DNA of 64,000 bases from Nitrospiraceae bacterium. Its GTDB lineage: Bacteria; Nitrospirota; Nitrospiria; Nitrospirales; Nitrospiraceae. The stretch is taken from NCBI GenBank assembly GCA_019637075.1, contig JAHBWI010000002.1:682001-746000 (forward strand). Direction: 5' to 3'. The notes under the pieces were generated by a model. It had not been told where the DNA came from and searched no databases. It saw nothing but the letters and a program-made list of their open reading frames with translations. Positions 10,157 through 17,065 of this stretch are shown here, piece by piece. The translations under genes were made by a program, and so were the position numbers. Position 1 is the stretch's first letter. Every line of letters starts with the position of its first letter.

Positions 10157-10830
10157 CGACCGCCAAGCCACAGAACGATTATCGCATCCTAAAAGTGCTT
10201 GTTGGCTCGCAAGCGCACGGACTGGCCGGCCCTGAGAGCGATGCCGACTATCGCAGTGTCTTCGTCATTCCGACGGCAGACCTGTTTCGTGTCGGCTTCA
10301 AGTACCAAGGCACCAAGATGGTAAAGCAGGAGGAGGACGAGACCGCGTGGGAGATCGGGCTGTTCCTGACCTTGGCCACCGAATGTTATCCCCTCGTCTT
10401 GGAAACCCTCGTTGCGCCGGTCGCGGCGGCGGATGATTGGGGAGGGGAATTGCGGACCCTCTTTCCGGCGCTCTGGTCGCCGGAACAAGCCTTCCAGGCC
10501 TTCGCCGGGTACTGCGAGAATCAGCGGAAGAAAATGCTCGATCGTAAAGATGGTCGTCCGGAAAAGTACGCCGCGGCCTATATCCGGGTACTCTTCAACC
10601 TCTGCGAGCTGCTCGAACGGGAAACCTTCGCCATCAGGGTCAGCGAAACACCCATCGGTGAAACCGTCGCCACAATCAAAAGTGGGAAATACCGCACCGG
10701 GGAAGTCATCGACCTGGGAGAGTCATTGTTGGAACGGGCCAAGCACAACCTTCCCCTCTGCAGGCATCGGCCGAACCCGGAACTCGTCGACCGCTTCCTC
10801 TATCGCATCAGGAAAGCGTTCTTAGTCTGA
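10153..10830 (+). CDS. Pol-beta-type nucleotidyltransferase (RlaP/YcgL-like)
   Basis: A 225-residue protein with the minimal nucleotidyltransferase signature GSQAHGLAGPESDADYRSV (about residues 17-35), giving GS...DxD catalytic positions. A helical C-terminal half follows (YCENQRKKMLDRKDGRPEKYAAAYIRVL). It resembles the family annotated as DNA polymerase beta superfamily or RNA-repair pathway protein RlaP. The ATGA overlap with the carrier protein gene indicates coupled translation. Neither an RNA ligase nor a clear partner is next to it, so the substrate is unknown. Confidence 0.8.
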   Translation: MTTAKPQNDYRILKVLVGSQAHGLAGPESDADYRSVFVIPTADLFRVGFKYQGTKMVKQEEDETAWEIGLFLTLATECYPLVLETLVAPVAAADDWGGELRTLFPALWSPEQAFQAFAGYCENQRKKMLDRKDGRPEKYAAAYIRVLFNLCELLERETFAIRVSETPIGETVATIKSGKYRTGEVIDLGESLLERAKHNLPLCRHRPNPELVDRFLYRIRKAFLV

Positions 10831-11176
10831 TCACCGCACTCATTGCCGACCGATTGCGCCTGCTCCTCCGCACACAACGGAACCCGCCTCTGTGTGGATT
10901 CGGAGTTGGTAACCGGCCGAGGTCGATCCGAACAATCCAGCAATCACCCTCTGCTTGACTGTCCCGCATCTCCCATTCTTCATGCTCCCCCGAGAGCCGT
11001 GCCTCCTACTGGCACCGAGATGGAAATGCGTCCCTTCGGACCCAACCCCGCAACTGATGCAGCCCCGAAACCTCGCCCACTCTCGCGGCACAGAGGCGGG
11101 GACTTCGACTTACCCTGGCTCCACCTCCCTTCAATTGGAAAGCTAGCCACCGTTCGGCCTCGATCAATGAGGTAAT

Positions 11177-11192
11177 TGGCAACATCCCTGCA
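11177..11192 (+). promoter_or_regulatory. Sigma-54-type promoter, distal of a tandem pair
   Basis: TGGCAACATCCCTGCA has GG and GC exactly 10 nt apart and both half-sites close to consensus (TGGCA and YTGCW). The predicted start is near 11203, about 160 nt before the first gene. It lies in non-coding sequence in the right orientation. Confidence 0.5.
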
Positions 11193-11313
11193 AACCGAGG
11201 CTGTCCCGTATCGCCCCAACCCTCATCCATCCAATGCCTTATGGCGATGGAATGACGACCTAACTCTGTGAACTTCAAGCACTCCTCCCTCGAATCCCGA
11301 AGCAAGCGGCTCC

Positions 11314-11329
11314 TGGCACTTACTCTGCA
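11314..11329 (+). promoter_or_regulatory. Sigma-54-type promoter, proximal, for the Hsp20 run
   Basis: TGGCACTTACTCTGCA has a perfect -24 half (TGGCAC), a -12 half of CTGCA, and the required 10-nt spacing. The predicted start is near 11340, giving a leader of about 23 nt to the ATG at 11363. Confidence 0.68.
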
Positions 11330-11362
11330 ACGCTCTCGTTCAACAGCACCTGCGTCTGAAGC

Positions 11363-11641
11363 ATGGAGATGACCGTGAGTCAGGCTGCCCACATCATTCG
11401 CGACAGACTTCGGCACATGCATTTCTGTTCGCTTGACGATCTTATTCGCACCTGCCCGACAGTCGGCTGGAACGAGATTTTCTGTGAGTTGGACCAAATG
11501 AGCCGGTCAGGTTCGCTACTGCTCTCCAACCAAGGCCACGGTCGATGCGGCATTCGACCGGTCGAGGCATCGACCGGCGCGTACGCCGAGCCGGAAGCAC
11601 TCTCTCATTCACCCACCATTACGCAGGAGGAAGGGTCATGA
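11363..11641 (+). CDS. Small helix-rich protein, possible winged-helix regulator
   Basis: A 92-residue protein with a helical N-terminal part (SQAAHIIRDRLRHMHFCSLDDLIRTCP) and a segment that could form a recognition helix and wing (WNEIFCELDQMSRSGSLLLS...GRCGIR). The tail after residue 70 is low complexity. It is first in a run driven by a sigma-54-type promoter, and its stop overlaps the Hsp20 ATG (ATGA). An ATG two codons later is a possible alternative start. I do not recognise a named family; the DNA-binding suggestion is inference. Confidence 0.65.
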   Translation: MEMTVSQAAHIIRDRLRHMHFCSLDDLIRTCPTVGWNEIFCELDQMSRSGSLLLSNQGHGRCGIRPVEASTGAYAEPEALSHSPTITQEEGS

Positions 11642-12111
11642 GCGGCTTAACACGTTGGGAACCGTTCCGCTCCCAGTGGAATCCATGGAAAGAACTCGAA
11701 GATATGGAGAAGCGATTGTCGTCGCTGTGGGGAAGGCCGGTCCCCAAGACCGGTGGGGAACGGGAATCCATCTCGGTCGCCGAATGGTCCCCGCTCGTGG
11801 ACATTACCGAAGACGACAAGGAATATCTGATCAACGCCGAACTGCCTGAAGTGAAGCGGGAAGATGTGAAGCTGACCGTGCAGGATAACGTGCTGTCCAT
11901 CTCGGGTGATCGCAAGTGCGAAAAAGAAGAGAAGGGCAAGAAATACCATCGGGTCGAACGAACCTACGGCAGCTTCCTGCGAAGCTTTACGGTTCCGGAA
12001 GACGCCGACGGCGGCAAGGTCACCGCCGAGTACAAGGACGGAATGCTCAAAGTACATCTCCCCAAGACAGAGAAAAGCAAACCGAAGAGCGTCGAGGTCA
12101 AAATCGCCTGA
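11638..12111 (+). CDS. Small heat-shock protein, Hsp20/alpha-crystallin family
   Basis: A 157-residue chaperone. The alpha-crystallin domain spans about residues 50-145, from WSPLVDITEDDKEYLINAELPEV through SISGDRKCEKEE to the GMLKVHLPK motif near the end. The N-terminal arm contains the usual amphipathic WEPFRSQWNPWKELEDM. A strong AGGAGG lies 8 nt before the ATG. ATP-independent holdase binding of unfolding proteins is expected from the family. It is co-transcribed with the upstream small protein. Confidence 0.95.
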   Translation: MSGLTRWEPFRSQWNPWKELEDMEKRLSSLWGRPVPKTGGERESISVAEWSPLVDITEDDKEYLINAELPEVKREDVKLTVQDNVLSISGDRKCEKEEKGKKYHRVERTYGSFLRSFTVPEDADGGKVTAEYKDGMLKVHLPKTEKSKPKSVEVKIA

Positions 12112-12127
12112 ACCGACCGGTGCGCTC

Positions 12128-12802
12128 ATGGAACGGGACCTGTTCAGAAATCGGGAAGAAGCCGGCGAACTCCTGGCCGCAGCGCTCACGGCATATCGGG
12201 ATGATCCTCATGCGATCATCCTGGCGCTCCCGCGCGGCGGCGTGGCCGTCGGGTATCAGCTCAGCATCGCGCTCCATCTGCCCCTGGACGTCCTGATCAG
12301 CCGAAAGATCGGCGCACCGGACAACCCGGAGTATGCGATGGGCGCGGTCAGCGAAACCGGCAGCGTCTATTGGAATCGCGACGCGCTGCGCGGATTGCCC
12401 CTCTCTCAGCGAGATCTGGACCGGGCGGTCCATGCCCAGAAGGACGAGGTGGCGCGCCGCGTGGCTCTCTATCGGCAAGGACGTCCGTTTCCAGATCTGA
12501 CCGATCGCACGGTGATCCTGGTCGACGACGGTATTGCGACGGGCGCCACCTTCTTCGCCTCCGTCGCCGCGGCACGTCAACGACATCCACGCCGCCTGAT
12601 CGGCGCCATTCCCGTCGGCCCGAGCGGCACAATCCGCGAGGTGCGCGCGGCCGTAGACGAACTCGTCGTGCTAATGGTGCCGGAACCGTTCTACGCCGTA
12701 GGAAATTTCTTCGAAGACTTTGCGCAGGTGGAGGATCAGGAGGTGCTGCAGTATCTGAACCTGGCCGAGGAAGCTCTGGCAGGACACGGCACCACCCATT
12801 AA
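12128..12802 (+). CDS. Phosphoribosyltransferase-domain protein
   Basis: A 224-residue protein with a type I phosphoribosyltransferase fold. The PRPP loop is clear as VILVDDGIATGATFFASV (about residues 132-149), and the N-terminal IILALPRGGVAVGYQL is typical of the stand-alone family often found near hsp20 and universal stress genes. Substrate base is not predictable, and these proteins are not assigned to a known purine or pyrimidine salvage step. It follows Hsp20 by 16 bp. Confidence 0.85.
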   Translation: MERDLFRNREEAGELLAAALTAYRDDPHAIILALPRGGVAVGYQLSIALHLPLDVLISRKIGAPDNPEYAMGAVSETGSVYWNRDALRGLPLSQRDLDRAVHAQKDEVARRVALYRQGRPFPDLTDRTVILVDDGIATGATFFASVAAARQRHPRRLIGAIPVGPSGTIREVRAAVDELVVLMVPEPFYAVGNFFEDFAQVEDQEVLQYLNLAEEALAGHGTTH

Positions 12803-12839
12803 CCAGTCCGGATCCGTCATTGCGGGAAAGGATTGCGTC

Positions 12840-13340
12840 ATGACAGCCAAAACGCACAACCCGTCAGGCCTGGGCGCCCGGAGAGACCGGACGGTCCAGG
12901 AGTACCAACACGACACGTACAAGCTTCGAGGCAAACTGAAGGAACCCACGGTTTGCACGTCCTGCGGCGCCGTGTTTCATAAGGGACGCTGGGCCTGGGG
13001 CGCGAAACCCGAAGGAGCCGAGGAAATCACCTGTCCGGCCTGCCTCCGGATACGCGACAAGTATCCCAAGGGATTCGTGACCCTAAAGGGCTCCTTCGTT
13101 GCGGAGCAGCACGAACAGGTCATGGGAATCGTGCACCATTCCGAATCGAAAGAAAAACGGGAACACCCGCTCTCGCGCATCATGGGAGTAGAACGGCGGC
13201 CCGAGGGACTGGTCGTCTCGACCACCGATACGCACCTACCTCGACTCATCGGCGAAGCGTTGCAACATGCCTATCACGGAGAATTGGACCTTCACTATGA
13301 CGACGATGAAGACTTCGTCCGCGTTACCTGGACCAGATAA
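12840..13340 (+). CDS. Conserved zinc-ribbon protein (BCAM0308-like)
   Basis: A 166-residue soluble protein with two CxxC pairs, VCTSCGAVF (about 38-46) and ITCPACLRIRD (about 62-72), followed by an alpha/beta domain ending VTWTR. The overall pattern resembles a conserved family I recall as BCAM0308-like, found with stress genes; I cannot verify this. The ATG follows the phosphoribosyltransferase by 37 bp with a GGAAAGG upstream. The 3' end overlaps the possible start of the next gene by about 40 bp. Confidence 0.75.
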   Translation: MTAKTHNPSGLGARRDRTVQEYQHDTYKLRGKLKEPTVCTSCGAVFHKGRWAWGAKPEGAEEITCPACLRIRDKYPKGFVTLKGSFVAEQHEQVMGIVHHSESKEKREHPLSRIMGVERRPEGLVVSTTDTHLPRLIGEALQHAYHGELDLHYDDDEDFVRVTWTR

Positions 13341-13785
13341 CCGTACGGCAGCGCGCCGGGCCATGCTTGTCCTCTCGGCGATTTGGCTCTGCCTGTCGGC
13401 GTGGCCGGCGATCCTCGGAGCCGACGAGTCGACTCCGTCGCCGGGACCGCACGAGCAGCGCATCGAAGTGCTGATGCGCAACTACGATTTTGTCCTCGCC
13501 CAGCCGGCTCAATTGCGTTTCGGCATCCCGACCGTGATCATCCTCCGCAATCAGGACATCGTGCCGCACGGCTTCTCGTCGACCGCGATGGCACAGTTGG
13601 CAATCCAGGCTCATGGCGAAGGAGTAGCCGTCCAGGGGAAAGGGATCGAAGGCTTCCGCGTCGATCCCGGGAAGACGCTGGCGATTCATTTGGTGACCGA
13701 CCGCAGCAATCGGATTCTCTTCAACTGCGATCTGCACCCGCAAATGAAAGGCGAGTTGTTCGTGCTGGAGATTCCCGCGGCGTGA
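13297..13785 (+). CDS. Secreted cupredoxin-domain protein
   Basis: A protein of up to 162 residues. A hydrophobic segment (AMLVLSAIWLCLSAWPAILGA) follows arginines and should be a signal peptide or anchor. The mature part has type-1 copper ligands in the usual order: His in DIVPHGFSS, then Cys, His and Met in FNCDLHPQMKG. It resembles single-domain cupredoxins that act as periplasmic electron carriers. The start is uncertain: ATG at 13297 or 13306 overlaps the previous gene, while ATG at 13363 begins directly at the hydrophobic segment. None has a strong ribosome-binding site. Confidence 0.8.
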   Translation: MTTMKTSSALPGPDNRTAARRAMLVLSAIWLCLSAWPAILGADESTPSPGPHEQRIEVLMRNYDFVLAQPAQLRFGIPTVIILRNQDIVPHGFSSTAMAQLAIQAHGEGVAVQGKGIEGFRVDPGKTLAIHLVTDRSNRILFNCDLHPQMKGELFVLEIPAA

Positions 13786-13808
13786 CGTTCGGCAGGAGAA
13801 CAAGGCCT

Positions 13809-14360
13809 ATGGCGCGCACCAACCGATCAACCCGCTTTATCCGTTGGGTTCTCCTGTCGGTGCTGTGCATGATCGCGCTCTCGGTGCTTTCGGCGGCCGC
13901 AGCCGTCGAGATCATCCCCGGCGCGGCAGGCGAGTTGGATCCACAGACGGTCGCGGATGTGGTGACGCTGTTCCGCCGCGCCGACCAAGCGGTGCAGGCG
14001 CGCGATGTCGGCGGCGTGATGGTCCTCTATTCCGAGCATTACAACTACCACGGCCTGAGCAAGGCCGACCTGGCAAAGGTATGGAGCGACTTGTTCGACG
14101 AGTACAAGGACCTCTCGGACATCCATCGGTTCTCCAAGTTCACGAAGGTAGGGGCCGGATCGAAGGCCGTGATCGAGGTGACCTGTACCGGCAGCCTCTG
14201 GGGACTCTCGAAGACCAGCGGTCTGCGCGTTCCGATCGACAGTTGGTTCCAGGAAATCCATTACCTCTCGTCCGAGGAAGGGGGCTGGCGCCTTCGAGGC
14301 AACGTCGGGGAGATTCCGCGGTTGATGCCGTTCGGGACGTCTCCACACCCATTGTTCTAA
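13809..14360 (+). CDS. Secreted NTF2-like hypothetical protein
   Basis: A 183-residue protein with an N-terminal signal peptide (basic MARTNRSTRFIRW, then hydrophobic LLSVLCMIALSVLSAAAA). The mature region (VTLFRRADQAVQARDVGGVM...YSEHYNYHG) resembles the NTF2-like/DUF4440 alpha-beta cone fold, in which a helix precedes a YSxDY-like turn. No catalytic residues can be assigned. It follows the cupredoxin by 23 bp with AGGAG upstream, so the two may be co-exported partners. Confidence 0.75.
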   Translation: MARTNRSTRFIRWVLLSVLCMIALSVLSAAAAVEIIPGAAGELDPQTVADVVTLFRRADQAVQARDVGGVMVLYSEHYNYHGLSKADLAKVWSDLFDEYKDLSDIHRFSKFTKVGAGSKAVIEVTCTGSLWGLSKTSGLRVPIDSWFQEIHYLSSEEGGWRLRGNVGEIPRLMPFGTSPHPLF

Positions 14361-14579
14361 GGCGCTGAGTGGTCGGCGAATACGCTGGCACAAGCAAGAT
14401 GTTCCAAGAGATCATGGGTTCTCGCCCGCCCAGCCCCGGCAGCTAAGACGCGCCATTCCGCGCGAGAGGCCCTAGCGAACGACAAGGCGAGGCATACGTT
14501 CCGGCCTGTACGTCGAGTCTTGGAGCGACGCGAGAACGGAGCTCAAAGCCGTTTTCAACATCCTGCAGAGGAGGCCCCT

Positions 14580-15437
14580 ATGCGTGTCGTGATGGCGCTG
14601 GACTGGGCGGAGCATGCATTCTCCGCCGTCCGCCAAGCCCTCGAACTCTACGCCGTGAAAGATGCGGTACTGGTGCATGGTGTCGACCTTGGGTTGTTCC
14701 AATACCCACTCATCGCGGAAATGTCGAACCTGCAGGGCTACGACGACTTCCGCAAGGCGATGCGACAGGCCGGCGAGCAGTTGCTTGACCATGCGGCCAC
14801 GCTGCTTCCCCGACAAGGGGTCACCGTGAGACGCGTCTGTGAGTTCGCCAAACCGGCCGCGCTGATCATCGATACCGCCAAGAAAGAACAGGCCGACCTC
14901 ATCGCGATCGGCGCCCGTGGTCGCGGCCGCGTCGGCGAGGTCTTGCTGGGCAGCGTGTCGCATCGAGTCGCGCAACATGCCCACTGTTCGACCCTGGTGG
15001 TCAAAGATCGGATGGGCCCGGTGAAACGGGTCGTGGTCGCGGTGGAGAGCCATGAGGACGGCACTCGCATCAAGGACTGGCTCATCCGCCATCCGTTCAA
15101 AGAGCCGGCCGGGCTGACGTTGGTCAGCGTGGTCCGCCCGATTCCCGCCACGGACCCGTTCAGCCTGTTCCCGGTTCAGGATTGGACGGACACGGCCGTT
15201 CGACATGCCGAAGACGTCGTCAAACAGTTAGGCACGGCCGTCATGGATCATCGCTACAGCGTCGGAACCCATGTGGCCGTGGGCGACCCGGTCGAGGTGG
15301 TGATCCAGCAGGCTGACTCGGCCGACTTGCTGATCATCGGCTCGCACGGACGCAAGGCGGTAGAACGGTTTCTCCTGGGCAGCATCTCGCACGCCCTGGT
15401 ACACCGATCGGCCTGTCCGGTCTTGATCGTCCGATGA
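14580..15437 (+). CDS. Tandem-domain universal stress protein
   Basis: A 285-residue protein of two UspA domains. Domain 1 has the ATP-binding loop GARGRGRVGEVLLGSVSHRV (about residues 118-137). Domain 2 has GSHGRKAVERFLLGSISHAL (about 258-277). Both keep the G-2x-G-9x-G(S/T) nucleotide motif, so ATP binding by both halves is likely. Cytoplasmic. A GAGGAGG-type ribosome-binding site precedes the ATG. A 219-bp gap with no named element separates it from the previous gene. Confidence 0.93.
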   Translation: MRVVMALDWAEHAFSAVRQALELYAVKDAVLVHGVDLGLFQYPLIAEMSNLQGYDDFRKAMRQAGEQLLDHAATLLPRQGVTVRRVCEFAKPAALIIDTAKKEQADLIAIGARGRGRVGEVLLGSVSHRVAQHAHCSTLVVKDRMGPVKRVVVAVESHEDGTRIKDWLIRHPFKEPAGLTLVSVVRPIPATDPFSLFPVQDWTDTAVRHAEDVVKQLGTAVMDHRYSVGTHVAVGDPVEVVIQQADSADLLIIGSHGRKAVERFLLGSISHALVHRSACPVLIVR

Positions 15438-15486
15438 CCATTGAATCGCTCCCGTGAGGGGGCATAGCCCAAAAGGAGTCGATACG

Positions 15487-15849
15487 ATGAAGGTGTTCAG
15501 CGTCCTGAGCGGTCTCTGTCTCGTCATGCTATGCAGCACTTGGGCGGTCGGCCAGGTGCACCGTGGAAATCCACGGGAGGGACAAGTGATCTATCAGACC
15601 AATTGCCTGCGCTGCCATGGAGAAAAGCTCGACGGCAAGGGCCCGGACGGCCTGTATCTGATCGTTCGGCCCGCCGATCTTCGGTCGATCAACACACGGA
15701 CCAAGACCGACTGGGAATTGTTGATCACCATCTCCAACGGCGTCCTGTTCAGCCCGATGCACGGATTTCGAGGCAAACTGACGGACCAACAGATGCTCGA
15801 CGTGCTGTCCTATATTCGGTCGGTCGCACCGCCCGACTTCGCCAGTTAG
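15487..15849 (+). CDS. Small monohaem cytochrome c
   Basis: A 120-residue exported cytochrome. The signal peptide is about residues 1-22, one haem site is CLRCH (about 39-43), and the likely distal ligand is the Met in FSPMHGFRGKLTDQQM. Class I fold with C-terminal helix MLDVLSYIRS. Ribosome-binding site AAAAGGAG. It lies 12 bp before the redox fusion gene and may be its electron partner. Confidence 0.9.
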   Translation: MKVFSVLSGLCLVMLCSTWAVGQVHRGNPREGQVIYQTNCLRCHGEKLDGKGPDGLYLIVRPADLRSINTRTKTDWELLITISNGVLFSPMHGFRGKLTDQQMLDVLSYIRSVAPPDFAS

Positions 15850-15861
15850 TCGGAGACGGGG

Positions 15862-17058
15862 GTGACCTCGAAGCGACCCTGGTGCAGCAACATCGGTCGC
15901 CTGCCGGCACTTCTGTTGCTCACCACCTTCTGGTCCATCGCATCGGTTGCTGCCCCGGCAGTCGAGATGGAAGTGTTCGTGCGCGAAGGTTGTCCACGCT
16001 GTTCGGCCGCGGAAGCATTCCTCGCCGGACTGACAGGCAAACGGCCGGAGCTGCTGGTGCAGTATCGAGATGTGGGACGAGACCCACCGATGCTCGCCCG
16101 GCTCCGGCAACTCGCGGCCGAACGACACATCAGCCAGGTAGGCCTACCGGCGTTCTTCATCCGCGACCGGTTGATCGTGGGCTATCAGGACGAGGTCAGC
16201 ACCGGCGCCCGGCTGCTCGAGCTGTTGGACCACGTCACGAACGAGGCGATGCCGAACAAGGTTGAGGCCTGCAGGGTCGAACCCCGTGAGGGTTGCGCTG
16301 CGCCGGCGGATGCCGACCAGGGTATTTCACTGCCCTGGATCGGCCGGACCACGGTACGAGACGTCGGACTCCCGCTGTTTACGATCGCCATCGGGTTACT
16401 CGACGGCTTCAATCCTTGTGCCATGTGGGTGCTGCTGTTTCTCCTCTCGCTCCTGGTCTCGCTTCGGAACCGATACACCATGGCCCTGGTGGCGGGTACG
16501 TTCGTGGTGGTCAGCGGGTTGGTTTATTTTGCTTTCATGGCGGCGTGGTTGAATCTGTTTCTCGTGATCGGGCTTTCGCGCGGCATCCAACTTGTGCTGG
16601 GCACCATGGCGTTGGTGATCGGCGCGATCAATGTAAAAGATTTCTATGCCTTCCGGCGGGGCCTCACCCTGACTATTCCCGAACGCGCGAAGCCCGGGCT
16701 CTTCGCGCGCCTGCGAGACATCGTGCAAGCGGAGCACCTCGTCGGGGCCTTGATCGGCGTGACGGTGCTGGCGATCCTGGTCAACGTGGTCGAACTCCTC
16801 TGTACCGCCGGCTTTCCGGCCCTCTACACACAGATCCTGACGATGCAGCAACTTCCGGCCTGGCACTATTATGGATATTTGGCCCTTTACAACCTCGCCT
16901 ATATATTCGACGATGCGGCGATGGTCACCATCACCGTCATCACCCTCAGCCACCGGAAGTTGGCCGAACGCGAAGGCCGGTGGTTGAAACTGGCCGGCGG
17001 CGCCGTCATGATCGGGCTCGGCCTCATCCTCCTCGTGAAACCGAATCTCCTCGTCTAG
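15862..17058 (+). CDS. Glutaredoxin-like / CcdA-type membrane redox fusion
   Basis: A 398-residue fusion. An N-terminal export signal is followed by a periplasmic glutaredoxin/NrdH-like domain with the CPRC active site in VREGCPRCSAAEAF (about residues 41-54) and cis-Pro in QVGLPAFF. After residue 165 come about six membrane helices of the CcdA/DsbD type, with the conserved Cys in GLLDGFNPCAMWV and a second Cys in VELLCTAGFP. This would pass reducing equivalents across the membrane to a periplasmic thiol disulfide domain on the same chain, plausibly for cytochrome c maturation given the many cytochromes here. The start is GTG at 15862. Confidence 0.85.
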   Translation: MTSKRPWCSNIGRLPALLLLTTFWSIASVAAPAVEMEVFVREGCPRCSAAEAFLAGLTGKRPELLVQYRDVGRDPPMLARLRQLAAERHISQVGLPAFFIRDRLIVGYQDEVSTGARLLELLDHVTNEAMPNKVEACRVEPREGCAAPADADQGISLPWIGRTTVRDVGLPLFTIAIGLLDGFNPCAMWVLLFLLSLLVSLRNRYTMALVAGTFVVVSGLVYFAFMAAWLNLFLVIGLSRGIQLVLGTMALVIGAINVKDFYAFRRGLTLTIPERAKPGLFARLRDIVQAEHLVGALIGVTVLAILVNVVELLCTAGFPALYTQILTMQQLPAWHYYGYLALYNLAYIFDDAAMVTITVITLSHRKLAEREGRWLKLAGGAVMIGLGLILLVKPNLLV

Positions 17059-17065
17059 GAACCCG

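Larger units (their letters stand above)
10831..11362. other. Intergenic region with two tandem sigma-54-type promoters
   Basis: A 530-bp gap upstream of the heat-shock run. Apart from the two promoter-like sites at 11177 and 11314 I see nothing I can name. Open frames on both strands have skewed composition (arginine, serine and cysteine rich) and no conserved motif. Base composition is slightly less GC-rich than the flanking genes. Confidence 0.4.

Noticed and set aside
11006-11497. 163-codon minus-strand ORF between the nucleotidyltransferase and Hsp20 genes
   Set aside because: Composition and motif content look random, it overlaps a better plus-strand gene and two promoter-like sites.
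14361-14579. Search for a promoter or RNA gene before the universal stress protein
   Set aside because: TGGCACAAGCAAGA near 14388 has no GC at the -12 position, and no RNA fold was found.
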